NCBI GenBank assembly: GCA_034421295.1
Contig: DAOUKM010000019.1
Location: 248,001-312,000 of the forward strand
DNA from: CAUZIR01 sp034421295
Lineage (GTDB): Bacteria; Chloroflexota; Dehalococcoidia; Lucifugimonadales; UBA2962
Length of the DNA stretch: 64,000 nt
Direction: 5' to 3'
Positions 49,035-56,992 of the stretch are shown here, one piece after another (within the stretch, counting starts at the first letter, position 1; every line of letters begins with the position of its first letter). Position numbers and translations under genes: made by a program. Under the pieces are notes generated by a model that ran no database searches, had not been told where the DNA came from, and saw only the letters and a list, made by a program, of their open reading frames with translations.

Positions 49035-49880
49035 TTAGCCCAGGTGGCGGATTATCTCGTCAATGGTGGGGTCACCGCCGCCTGGCGGCCGAGATTCGGC
49101 AAACCGCTTGAGGTCGGAAAGGGCCTGGGCCCGGTTGCCTCGCCTGAAGTGCGCCAGTCCCCTATCCCTGCGCTCCTCGGGAAGGTCGGGGTGGATGGCT
49201 ACCAGCATGTCGAGCACCTTGATCGCCCGTCCATAGTCCTGGAACCGAAGGTGGATGGCCTTTAGGTTGCGTAGCATGCGGGTGATAAATCCCCGGTTCG
49301 TCACCGGGAACAGGTAGGCGTCACGCCATTCCGAGGAAGCCCCGACGGGCGCGCTGGCCATCATCCGGGAAAAGAGGTTCTTGGCCTCCTTGCGTGAGAT
49401 CAGCGAGCCATCGTGGAATGGGTCCAGATAGATGTCGGCGGCCCCGCTGTGGCCGACCAGGAAATGGCCTGGCATGCCGATCCCAATCAGGGGTACGCCT
49501 GCCCGCCTGCCCACCTCAACGTAGATCAGCGACAGGCTGATAGGGATACCGACGCGTCGATCCAGCACGTCGTTCAGGTAACTGTTGCGGGGGTCGTAGT
49601 AGTTTTCGTGGCTCCCAGTGAAGCCCAGGTCGTCGGCTAGCCAGCGTCCGATGGCGTTCATGTGATGCGCTGGGCTCTCATCGTCGTCTTTCTCTATCCG
49701 CCTGCGGGCGACCGACGCCATGTCCTCCAGGGCCTCGAGCTCGGACTCGCCCTCGAGATCGGGGTACTCTGACTGGGCTATCAGGAGCGCAGCCACGGCC
49801 AGATCGATGTCCTCATCGGGCATGTGACTGAGTCGTTCGAACTCGGTGGTCCAGGTCGGTTCGTGGCCGACTACTTCCAT
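49035..49880 (-). CDS. SirB1/transglutaminase-like protein with TPR-like tail
   Basis: 281 residues. The central part has the SirB1 core: NSYLNDVLDRRVGIPISLSLIYVEVGRRAGVPL, followed by GMPGHFLVGH and DPFHDG, which align with the transglutaminase-like Cys/His/Asp region, although the Cys position is Ser or Ile here, so it is probably not a protease. C-terminal about 60 residues form helical pairs of TPR type. The function of SirB1 proteins is not settled. GAGGAG lies before ATG 49880, and the gene overlaps the preceding epimerase gene by 10 bp. Confidence 0.82.
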   Translation of the reverse strand: MEVVGHEPTWTTEFERLSHMPDEDIDLAVAALLIAQSEYPDLEGESELEALEDMASVARRRIEKDDDESPAHHMNAIGRWLADDLGFTGSHENYYDPRNSYLNDVLDRRVGIPISLSLIYVEVGRRAGVPLIGIGMPGHFLVGHSGAADIYLDPFHDGSLISRKEAKNLFSRMMASAPVGASSEWRDAYLFPVTNRGFITRMLRNLKAIHLRFQDYGRAIKVLDMLVAIHPDLPEERRDRGLAHFRRGNRAQALSDLKRFAESRPPGGGDPTIDEIIRHLG

Positions 49881-50746
49881 GTCGGCTCCTCGTTCGTCGG
49901 GCCGATTACGCTCTGGTGCCCCTCTGATGCCAGGCAGGCAGCGAATCCCTCCCTGTAAGTGGGGAACCCGTAGTGGCCGCCAAGAAGCCCGTCCGCATAC
50001 TTGCTGACCACCATCCGGCCCTTCGGCGCCTCGCTGCGCCAGTTGCCCGGAACGGTGATCCCCAGCACTCGCTCCAGGTGCTCAAAGGTCTCTCGATTGG
50101 ACGAAGGCCTGCGGTCGACGGCGTTAACGAGATTGGCCTGGATCCCGGTCTGAACCCGGCCGAATGAGAGTATGAGCCTGCACAGATCGTGGACGTGAAT
50201 GCGCGTGACCATTCGATTGCCGGTCGCAGTGCGGGAGAAATCGCCCTTGATAAAGCGTGTGGCCAAGCTTCTGCCAGGGCCGTAGATGCCTCCGCACCGC
50301 AGTATTCGTGCTCCAGAGTATGTGTCGACAATCGCCTCTTCAAGGAGTAAACGGTCCTTGGCACGGCCAGATTCGGGGTGCGGGATGGAGTCCTCATTGT
50401 GCGTGGGCAGATCCTCGTCCCGCTGCGCCGTGAGGCCTGACGGATAGACGGCGGTTGTCGACAGGTGCAGGTAGACGGGCCGGCTCGCTCCTTCCATCAG
50501 CGCCGAGAGCGCCGACTGATATGGCAGCTGGAGTTTGCCGTCCCGCCTCAAGGCGGGCACGGTGTCCAGGATGAGTGACGTCGGGATGTCGCAGGCGGAG
50601 GACAGGCCGGTAGCCGTGACGGCGCTAAACCCCTCAGATCTCAGAGGCTCCGGGTTGCGTGTCAGGAACGTAACCGCCGCCTCTCCAGCGAAGTTGCTGG
50701 CCAGGTACCTGCCGGTAAAGCTGCCTCCAAGGCAAAGGATCTTCAT
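49871..50746 (-). CDS. NAD-dependent epimerase/dehydratase-like (YeeZ-type SDR)
   Basis: 291-residue extended SDR. The nucleotide-binding start is KILCLGGSFTGRYLA (a G-rich loop, less strict than GxxGxxG), and HLSTTAVYPS plus the RILRCGGIYGPGRSLA block (Y-G-P) follow. The catalytic YxxxK is not clear: the nearest basic segment is GRAKDRLLLEEAI, so it may be a binding or non-catalytic SDR. The YeeZ group is uncharacterised. GGAGG is 13 nt upstream of ATG 50746, a long spacing. The 3' end overlaps the SirB1-like gene. Confidence 0.8.
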   Translation of the reverse strand: MKILCLGGSFTGRYLASNFAGEAAVTFLTRNPEPLRSEGFSAVTATGLSSACDIPTSLILDTVPALRRDGKLQLPYQSALSALMEGASRPVYLHLSTTAVYPSGLTAQRDEDLPTHNEDSIPHPESGRAKDRLLLEEAIVDTYSGARILRCGGIYGPGRSLATRFIKGDFSRTATGNRMVTRIHVHDLCRLILSFGRVQTGIQANLVNAVDRRPSSNRETFEHLERVLGITVPGNWRSEAPKGRMVVSKYADGLLGGHYGFPTYREGFAACLASEGHQSVIGPTNEEPTWK

Positions 50747-50780
50747 CTGCTGTTCAGGGCCTCCGTTAGCCGCTCCTTCG

Positions 50781-50809
50781 TTGACACGCTATTTCGGTGA
50801 CGGTACGCT
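50781..50809 (+). promoter_or_regulatory. Promoter of kbl (TTGACA-17-TACGCT)
   Basis: TTGACA (50781-50786), 17-bp spacer and TACGCT (50804-50809), 60 bp before the kbl ATG. One of three sites in the window with a full -35 and correct spacing. Confidence 0.6.
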
Positions 50810-50869
50810 CCCGGCGCAAGTCGGCTGCATGCCAGACCGGCACTTTCCCGACCCTGCGAGGAGGAGTCG

Positions 50870-52060
50870 ATGACCGCGTACGCGCGCTTTCAAGTCCAGC
50901 TTGAGGCTGAGTTGGGGGACATCCGCAAATCCGGACTCTACAAGGACGAGAAGGTCATCACCTCCGCTCAACGGGCCGAGGTGCGAACCGACGGCGGGAG
51001 CATGGTTAACTTCTGCGCCAACAACTACCTGGGGCTCGCCGACTCCGAAGAGGTGCAAAGGGCGGCCATCGGGGCTATGCAAACGCACGGGTTCGGCATG
51101 GCTTCGGTACGCTTCATCTGCGGCACTCAGGATATCCACCTCGAGCTAGAGCGTGAGGTAACCCGGTTCATGGGCACCGAGGACACAATTCTCTACGCTT
51201 CCTGCTTCGATGCCAACGCGGGCCTGTTCGAGACGCTTCTCGGACCGCAGGACGCGATCATCTCCGATGCACTCAACCACGCATCCATCATCGATGGGGT
51301 GCGACTGTGCAAGGCTGCCCGGAAGGTCTACAAGCACGCGGACATGGCCGACCTGGAAGAAAAGCTAAGGGAGACCGCCGATGCAAGATTCCGCCTGATC
51401 GCCACTGACGGCGTGTTCTCGATGCAGGGCGACCTCGCTCCGCTACCGGAGATCTGCGATCTAGCCGAAAGACATGACGCAATGGTGATGGTGGACGATT
51501 CCCATGCCACGGGCTTCATAGGCCCGAGCGGCAAGGGCACGGCGGAGGAGCTGGAGGTGCAGGACCGAGTAGATGTCACCACTTCGACTATGGGCAAGAC
51601 CTTCGGAGGTGCCTCCGGCGGCTTTACGACCGGCCGAAGAGAGATCGTTGAGTTGCTGCGCCAGCGTTCCCGTCCCTACCTGTTCTCAAATTCCCTGGCT
51701 CCACCGATAGTGGCCGGGGCCCTGAAGTCCCTGCGCATATTGCAGGACTTCCCCGAGCTACGGGAGAGACTGCACCGCAACACCCGTTATTTCAGATCCG
51801 AGATCGTCAGACTCGGATTCGACGTGATACCGGGGTCGCACCCCATCGTTCCGATCATGATTGGTGACGAGATCAAGAACGTGGAGCTCGTAAAGGCCGT
51901 AAACGAACGGGGCATCTTCTGCGTCGGCTTTTCCTACCCGGTTGTGCCTAGGGGCGAGGCGCGGATCAGGCTTCAGATGTCGGCGGCCCACACCAGGGAC
52001 CATCTCGATAAAGCCCTTGCCGCGTTTGAAGAGGCCGGCAGGGAGCAGGGAGTAATCTGA
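50870..52060 (+). CDS. kbl: Glycine C-acetyltransferase (2-amino-3-ketobutyrate CoA ligase)
   Basis: 396-residue alpha-oxoamine synthase. It splits 2-amino-3-oxobutyrate with CoA into glycine and acetyl-CoA (threonine degradation). PLP lysine is in TSTMGKTFGGASGG, the cofactor-binding DDSHATGFIG and SDALNHASIIDG are conserved, and NFCANNYLGLA gives the N-terminal signature. Kbl, BioF and HemA share this fold; the 396-residue length and FGMASVRFICGT block favour Kbl. GCGAGGAGGAG precedes the ATG. No threonine dehydrogenase partner is adjacent; the SDR that follows could provide it. Confidence 0.9.
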   Translation: MTAYARFQVQLEAELGDIRKSGLYKDEKVITSAQRAEVRTDGGSMVNFCANNYLGLADSEEVQRAAIGAMQTHGFGMASVRFICGTQDIHLELEREVTRFMGTEDTILYASCFDANAGLFETLLGPQDAIISDALNHASIIDGVRLCKAARKVYKHADMADLEEKLRETADARFRLIATDGVFSMQGDLAPLPEICDLAERHDAMVMVDDSHATGFIGPSGKGTAEELEVQDRVDVTTSTMGKTFGGASGGFTTGRREIVELLRQRSRPYLFSNSLAPPIVAGALKSLRILQDFPELRERLHRNTRYFRSEIVRLGFDVIPGSHPIVPIMIGDEIKNVELVKAVNERGIFCVGFSYPVVPRGEARIRLQMSAAHTRDHLDKALAAFEEAGREQGVI

Positions 52061-52097
52061 TCTCGAGGGCCTACCGGTCTTGAGAGGAGTTGGTGGA

Positions 52098-52862
52098 TTG
52101 AACGTTGATCCCAGTGAACTTGATGGCCGTGTTGCCATCGTCACCGGCGCTGGACAGGGTATGGGACGTGCTGTTGCAGAGCGTCTGGCGGCCGCCGGAG
52201 CCTCGATGGTTGTCAATGATGTCCGCCAGGACGCGGCCACGGAGGTGGCGGCGGCACTGCGGTCCGGCGGTGCCGACGCGGTGGGGATTGGCGGAGATGT
52301 GACCGTCAGGTCCGATGTTCAGCGGTTGGTGGAGGGGGCGACAGACCGGTTCGGAGCGATAAATGTGCTCGTGAACAACGCCGGGGTGCTGCGTCCAACC
52401 AAGGTCATCGATATACCCGAGGACGAGTGGGACTGGGTAGTGGCGGTTAACCTCAAGGGCACCTTCCTGTGTTCACAGGCAGTCTTGCCTTCGATGCGGA
52501 CCGCAGGCTGGGGGCGAATAGTAAATTTCTCCTCCACCGCAGGCAAGAACATATCCACCGTCGGGGGCGCACACTACACCTCGGCGAAGGCCGGAATACT
52601 GGGGTTCACGCGCCATCTCGCGAAGGAAGAGGCGGGGTACGGCATCACCGTAAACTCCGTCTGTCCGGGCCTGATAGACACAGAGATGGTGAGAAACACA
52701 ATCGACGAGGTACGTGCTGACGCCTACGCGGAATCCTTCCCCATTTCGCGTCTGGGCGAGCCGTGGGAGGTTGCCGAGCTGGTGGCTTTTCTGGCCTCCG
52801 ATCGCGCCTCGTACATCACCGGAGCCTCCCTGGACATTAATGGCGGAGACCTGATGATCTAA
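52098..52862 (+). CDS. Short-chain dehydrogenase/reductase (FabG-like)
   Basis: 254-residue classical SDR. Cofactor loop TGAGQGMG (TGxxxGxG), NNAGV, catalytic Ser in NFSSTAGK and YTSAKAG (YxxxK), and a C-terminal SLDINGGDLMI. The start is TTG 52098, preceded by GAGAGGAG, rather than TTG 52080. NAD or NADP preference is unresolved. It follows kbl by 37 bp and is likely co-transcribed, perhaps making the oxo acid that Kbl cleaves or reducing another product. Confidence 0.88.
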   Translation: MNVDPSELDGRVAIVTGAGQGMGRAVAERLAAAGASMVVNDVRQDAATEVAAALRSGGADAVGIGGDVTVRSDVQRLVEGATDRFGAINVLVNNAGVLRPTKVIDIPEDEWDWVVAVNLKGTFLCSQAVLPSMRTAGWGRIVNFSSTAGKNISTVGGAHYTSAKAGILGFTRHLAKEEAGYGITVNSVCPGLIDTEMVRNTIDEVRADAYAESFPISRLGEPWEVAELVAFLASDRASYITGASLDINGGDLMI

Positions 52863-52918
52863 CGGAAGGCCTGAAAATGGCCTTGATAAAGTGCCGTCTG
52901 TTCGGCGAGGAGGACTGT

Positions 52919-54040
52919 ATGAACGCCGCAGAGATTAGAGACCTTTACCCCATTACCCGGAAGCGAGCCTACATGTTCAGCGGCGGAATCGCGCCCGTGT
53001 CGACCCGTCATGACGCTGCCATGAAGGCGCATATGGACTGGCTCTCGAACGACCCGGATGATCTGTATGCGAACGGCCTCGACGCGGATGCCTCCGACTG
53101 TCGACGAATGTTCGCAGAACTCATGGGTTGCTATGAAGACGAGGTGGCCGTCGTGAACTCGACCTCGGAGGGCTCGGCGGTCTCGATAGACGTGATCGAG
53201 CCAAGGCCCGGGGCGAACGTCGTGTTCGACGACTTCTCATATCCGTCATCGGTCTTCCCGTGGCACCTGCCCCCGCATCAGGACGTGACCAAGCGCTTTG
53301 TGCACGCGCGCGAGGGTGTGATGCACCTTGAGGACTTTGAGGCGGCGATAGATGAGGACACCCTCGCGGTGTGCATCTCTCACGTCACACCCATGGAGGG
53401 CTTTCGACAGGACATCGGCGCACTTTCCGAGATCGCTCACGCCAAGGGTGCGCTGGTCATGGTCGACGGTGCGCAGAGCGCCGGAGCGATGCACATAGAC
53501 CTGCACGAGACCGGGGTCGACTTTTACACCTCCACCGCGATGAAGTGGCTGCTCGGCGCCGCGGGCGTGGCTTTCCTGTACGTTGCCCGGCGTCACCACG
53601 ATCGCCTTCCTACGCGGGCCGCCTACGCCAGCGCATACGACTTTGACATCCACAATTTCCAACTCAGGTCGGATGCCCGACGCTTCGAGCTGGGCATGCT
53701 GAACCTCATGGGGCTGGCGTTTACCAAGCCTGGCCTGCAGATACTGCTGGAGACCGACATGCATATGGTCGAGTCACACAATCTCGACCTGTCGGGTCGC
53801 TGCATCGCCGGAATGCGGGAACGTGGAATGGAGGTTACGACCTCGGACGAACCGCAATACAGGCTCGGTGTCGTAGCTGCGATCCACGAGGATGCCCAGG
53901 GGCTGTGGCGGTTCCTGCATGACCGCGGCGTCGACACGTATTTTCATGGCAACCTGTTCAGGGTCGATCCACACGTCTTTAATAATGCTGATGACGTGGA
54001 CCGATTCCTGGATGGTCTGGACGCTTACAACTCCCGCTAG
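52919..54040 (+). CDS. Class V aminotransferase-like PLP enzyme
   Basis: 373-residue fold-type I protein of the cysteine desulfurase / isopenicillin N epimerase / kynureninase-like class V group. ATG 52919 is 6 nt after GAGGAGG; the upstream in-frame start is rejected. PLP elements: NSTSEGSAVS (phosphate), MVDGAQSAGAM (ring Asp and His substitute Gln), and the lysine in STAMKWLLGAAG. No active-site Cys loop of desulfurases is apparent, so desulfuration is unlikely. The cluster of PTE hydrolases starts 99 bp downstream. Confidence 0.85.
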   Translation: MNAAEIRDLYPITRKRAYMFSGGIAPVSTRHDAAMKAHMDWLSNDPDDLYANGLDADASDCRRMFAELMGCYEDEVAVVNSTSEGSAVSIDVIEPRPGANVVFDDFSYPSSVFPWHLPPHQDVTKRFVHAREGVMHLEDFEAAIDEDTLAVCISHVTPMEGFRQDIGALSEIAHAKGALVMVDGAQSAGAMHIDLHETGVDFYTSTAMKWLLGAAGVAFLYVARRHHDRLPTRAAYASAYDFDIHNFQLRSDARRFELGMLNLMGLAFTKPGLQILLETDMHMVESHNLDLSGRCIAGMRERGMEVTTSDEPQYRLGVVAAIHEDAQGLWRFLHDRGVDTYFHGNLFRVDPHVFNNADDVDRFLDGLDAYNSR

Positions 54041-54082
54041 GGAGCCGAAAAACCCGGACTGGTCTGCGTCTTCTGTACTGCA

Positions 54083-54097
54083 GGGACGGCGCGTCCC
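54083..54097 (+). other. Short hairpin in the leader before PTE-4
   Basis: GGGACG-GCG-CGTCCC forms a 6-bp stem with a 3-nt loop between the class V aminotransferase gene and PTE-4. No T-run follows. Confidence 0.3.
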
Positions 54098-54139
54098 GTC
54101 TCGCCAACTGCCACCAGGCTCCCTGGAAATGCCACTGCC

Positions 54140-55060
54140 ATGTCCGAGGTAATGACCGTCACCGGCCCGGTGCGTGGCAGCGATCTGGGCTTTACGCTGA
54201 TGCACGAGCACCTGCTGCTCGACTTGCTCAAGGATTCGTGGTCGGTTAACAACCTCCTCTACGAGCCGGAATTGGCGACCCTGGAGGTGATGAGATACAG
54301 GAACGCCGGCGGCGTGACGCTTGTCGACCTCACCAACCGGGGGCTGGGGCAGCGACCCCTGGCGGTCCGTTCCATTGCCGAAGAGACGGGCCTTCAGATA
54401 GTCCTTGGTTGCGGCTGGTACCGGGAGCCCTACTATGAGCCCTTCCTGCACCGCTGGTACGTCGACCGCATGGCCGAGCAGATGGTCACCGACCTGACCG
54501 TCGGGATCGACGACACGGGCGTTCGCGCGGGCATCATCGGCGAACTTGGCGCCCACGAGCGATGGGTGTCGCCGGTCGAGGAAAGGATGCTTCGGGCAGG
54601 CGCGCGGGCGCAGCGGAAGACGGGCGTGACCTTGACCACCCACGGCACCAAGAGCCCGGTGGCCTTGCAGCAACTCGACATCCTGGGCGAGGAGGGCGTG
54701 GACCCGGCAAGGATCGTGGTAGGCCACTCGCACAGCTGGCCGTACCCGGAGTTCCATGAGGAGATCGTGCGCAGGGGGGCGTGGTTATCCTTCGACACGA
54801 TGTCTGACAGTAACGAGTACGAGCTCGGCAAGATGATTAGGCTTATCAAGGCGGTACTCGACGCGGGCCACATCGACCGTTTGCTGCTTTCGCATGACGT
54901 CTGTTACAGGACGCACTACGTTTCCTACGGTGGCTGTGGGTACGATTTCATACCCACTCGCCTGTTGGCCCACCTGGCCAGCATCGGCGTCACCGACGAC
55001 ATGTTCGAGCAGATCATGGTCGACAATCCGAGGAGGGCGCTGACAGGGTCGGCGGCGTGA
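54140..55060 (+). CDS. Phosphotriesterase-family hydrolase (PTE-4, glutamate type)
   Basis: 306 residues, first gene of a tandem triplet. All ligands are in place: TLMHEHLLLD (HxH), GIIGELGAH (bridging Glu), TTHGTKSP, VVGHSHSW and LLSHDVCYR (Asp). It shares the opening EVMTVTGPV with PTE-6 and the segment LGFTLMHEH with little change, which marks a subfamily distinct from PTE-2 and PTE-3. Predicted cytoplasmic. The substrate is unknown; PTER-like enzymes of this type include lactonases and amidohydrolases. The next paralogue starts 72 bp later. Confidence 0.9.
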   Translation: MSEVMTVTGPVRGSDLGFTLMHEHLLLDLLKDSWSVNNLLYEPELATLEVMRYRNAGGVTLVDLTNRGLGQRPLAVRSIAEETGLQIVLGCGWYREPYYEPFLHRWYVDRMAEQMVTDLTVGIDDTGVRAGIIGELGAHERWVSPVEERMLRAGARAQRKTGVTLTTHGTKSPVALQQLDILGEEGVDPARIVVGHSHSWPYPEFHEEIVRRGAWLSFDTMSDSNEYELGKMIRLIKAVLDAGHIDRLLLSHDVCYRTHYVSYGGCGYDFIPTRLLAHLASIGVTDDMFEQIMVDNPRRALTGSAA

Positions 55061-55132
55061 CTGTATGGTGCCGCCTTGCCCTGGGATCCGCACGTTTGAA
55101 CGGGGTCGGCCGGCGAACTGCGAGGCAAACAG

Positions 55133-56047
55133 TTGACAGATGTCCAGACCGTAACGGGACCGGTTCCCGCAGAATCGCTGGGGACAACGCTTCCACACGA
55201 GCACGTGGTTATCGACCACATGCTCGACAACTGGATGCCTGGCAACCTGCTCAGCGACCCGGTCCTTGCCGAGCTGGAGCTGAGAGCGGCGCGCGAGGCA
55301 GGCGTGTCGACCGTGGTTGATCAGACCGGACGCGGCGTCCACCGCGACCCTGCGTTGCTCAGGGATCTGTCCGAAAGCGCTGACGTGAACATCGTCACCG
55401 GCACGGGCTGGTTCAAAGAACGCTTTTACGATCTCGACTTTGCAAAGATGAAAGCCGATGCGCTCGCGGCGATCATGGTGGCCGATCTGACCGAAGGGAT
55501 AGCAGATACAGGGGTGCGCGCGGGACTCATAGGTGAGATCAACGTCCACGCCCGCTGGGTGACCCCGGGCGAGGAGCGCATGCATCGCGCCGCGGCCCGG
55601 GCTCAGAAGGTCACCGGCGTGGCACTCGCCGTAGCAGGCACGCACACCTCAACCGTCATGGACCAGCTCGACATACTGGAGGAGGAGGGCGTAGACCTGC
55701 GGAGGGTCATTGTCGACCACGTAAACGGCATCGCCGATCACCAGTTACACTCGGCGATAGCAGCCCGGGGTCCGTTCACGTGCTTTAGCTCGTTTGCCAC
55801 CGACAGCGCCGAGCAGCTCGACAGGGATGCACTTCTCATCAAGGCGATGATGAGGGCTGGCCTTGCCGACCACGTGCTGGTTTCAACCGGGGTATCCACC
55901 CGTCGCCATCTGATCGCCTACGGTGGCGCTGGCTACGCATTTGCGTCCACCGGGATACGGCAGCGGACGAGGTCGGTCGGTCTATCGCAGGAGGAGTGGA
56001 ACCAGATCATGGTGAGAAACCCCCGCCGGGCGCTGGCCGGAGAGTAG
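55133..56047 (+). CDS. Phosphotriesterase-family paralogue lacking metal ligands (PTE-5)
   Basis: 304-residue member of the same triplet. The HxH (LPHEHVVID) and bridging Glu (GLIGEINVH) remain, and VDHVNG keeps one His, but the His that neighbours carry in TTHGT or ATHGL is Ala (AVAGTH), and the terminal Asp of HDVC is replaced by Gly (STGVST). Two ligands are therefore lost, so it is probably a weak enzyme or a non-catalytic partner. The fold-forming parts are intact and the frame is open. The start is TTG 55133, as the family opening follows immediately. It is flanked by two intact paralogues, so heteromer regulation is a possibility. Confidence 0.85.
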   Translation: MTDVQTVTGPVPAESLGTTLPHEHVVIDHMLDNWMPGNLLSDPVLAELELRAAREAGVSTVVDQTGRGVHRDPALLRDLSESADVNIVTGTGWFKERFYDLDFAKMKADALAAIMVADLTEGIADTGVRAGLIGEINVHARWVTPGEERMHRAAARAQKVTGVALAVAGTHTSTVMDQLDILEEEGVDLRRVIVDHVNGIADHQLHSAIAARGPFTCFSSFATDSAEQLDRDALLIKAMMRAGLADHVLVSTGVSTRRHLIAYGGAGYAFASTGIRQRTRSVGLSQEEWNQIMVRNPRRALAGE

Positions 56048-56051
56048 TTAA

Positions 56052-56975
56052 GTGGTGCTTTCCGAGGTCATGACCGTGACCGGCCCCGTCACGCCGGACG
56101 ATCTGGGGTTCACTCTAATCCATGAGCACATCTTCCTGTCGCTCCTGATGGACCATCTGGACACCGATCGGGTGCTCGACGATCCGGGCGCCGCGAGGAC
56201 CGAACTGCAGCGGTACAAGGATGCCGGCGGTGTCACGCTCGTAGATCAGACCAACAGGGGACTGGAGCAACAGCCGGAGGCGGTTCGGCAAATGGCCCTT
56301 GAGACCGGTCTATTGGTCGTTCTCGGTTGCGGGTGGTACCGTGAGCCCTTCTACGAACAGCGCCTGTACAGGGAGTCGGCCAGTCAGATCGCCGACGAGA
56401 TGATCCGGGATATGCGGGAAGGGATCGACGGGAGCTGCGTCCGAGCCGGGTTAATTGGTGAGCTCGGCGCACACGAGACCTGGATATCGCCGGTTGAGGA
56501 ACGCGTGCTTCGGGCCGGAGCCCGCGCTCATCTCCAAACGGACGTCACCATCGCCACACATGGCCTCTTCGCGCCGGTGGGACTGGACCAGCTGGATATC
56601 CTCGAGGAGGAGGGAGTCGACCCGAGAAGGGTGATCGTGGGCCATGCCCACGACTACCCCGAGCACGAATACCATGCGGAGATCGCCCGCAGGGGTGCGT
56701 TCGTGTCGTTCGACGGTATGTCCGATCGAAACCGCTTTTTGCTTGAACGCGACTTGAGGAACATCAAGAAGATCGTCGATGCGGGTTACATAAATCAGCT
56801 CCTGCTGGCTCACGACGTGTGCCTGAGGTCCGCCTACGTGTCGGCCGGGGGGGAGGGGTACCAGTTCATCTCCACGGGTCTGTATCCGTACCTGAGGGAA
56901 ATCGGCATCACGGAAGAGCAGTTTCAGAACATCATGGTGGACAATCCCCGCCGGGCTCTTACCGGCGAGGGCTGA
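56052..56975 (+). CDS. Phosphotriesterase-family hydrolase (PTE-6, glutamate type)
   Basis: 307 residues, third gene of the triplet, 4 nt after the stop of PTE-5, so translation is probably coupled. Ligands are complete: TLIHEHIFL (HxH), GLIGELGAH (bridging Glu), ATHGLF, VGHAHD and LAHDVCLR (Asp). It is much closer to PTE-4 than to PTE-5, so the middle gene diverged fastest. Start GTG 56052, with a second GTG one codon on. The Kelch lipoprotein begins 17 nt after its stop. Confidence 0.9.
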   Translation: MVLSEVMTVTGPVTPDDLGFTLIHEHIFLSLLMDHLDTDRVLDDPGAARTELQRYKDAGGVTLVDQTNRGLEQQPEAVRQMALETGLLVVLGCGWYREPFYEQRLYRESASQIADEMIRDMREGIDGSCVRAGLIGELGAHETWISPVEERVLRAGARAHLQTDVTIATHGLFAPVGLDQLDILEEEGVDPRRVIVGHAHDYPEHEYHAEIARRGAFVSFDGMSDRNRFLLERDLRNIKKIVDAGYINQLLLAHDVCLRSAYVSAGGEGYQFISTGLYPYLREIGITEEQFQNIMVDNPRRALTGEG

Positions 56976-56992
56976 TCCACAGCCCTTCAGAC

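Noticed and set aside
52919..54040. Cysteine desulfurase (IscS/SufS)
   Set aside because: The class V fold is present, but the active-site Cys loop typical of desulfurases was not seen, and no Fe-S genes are near.
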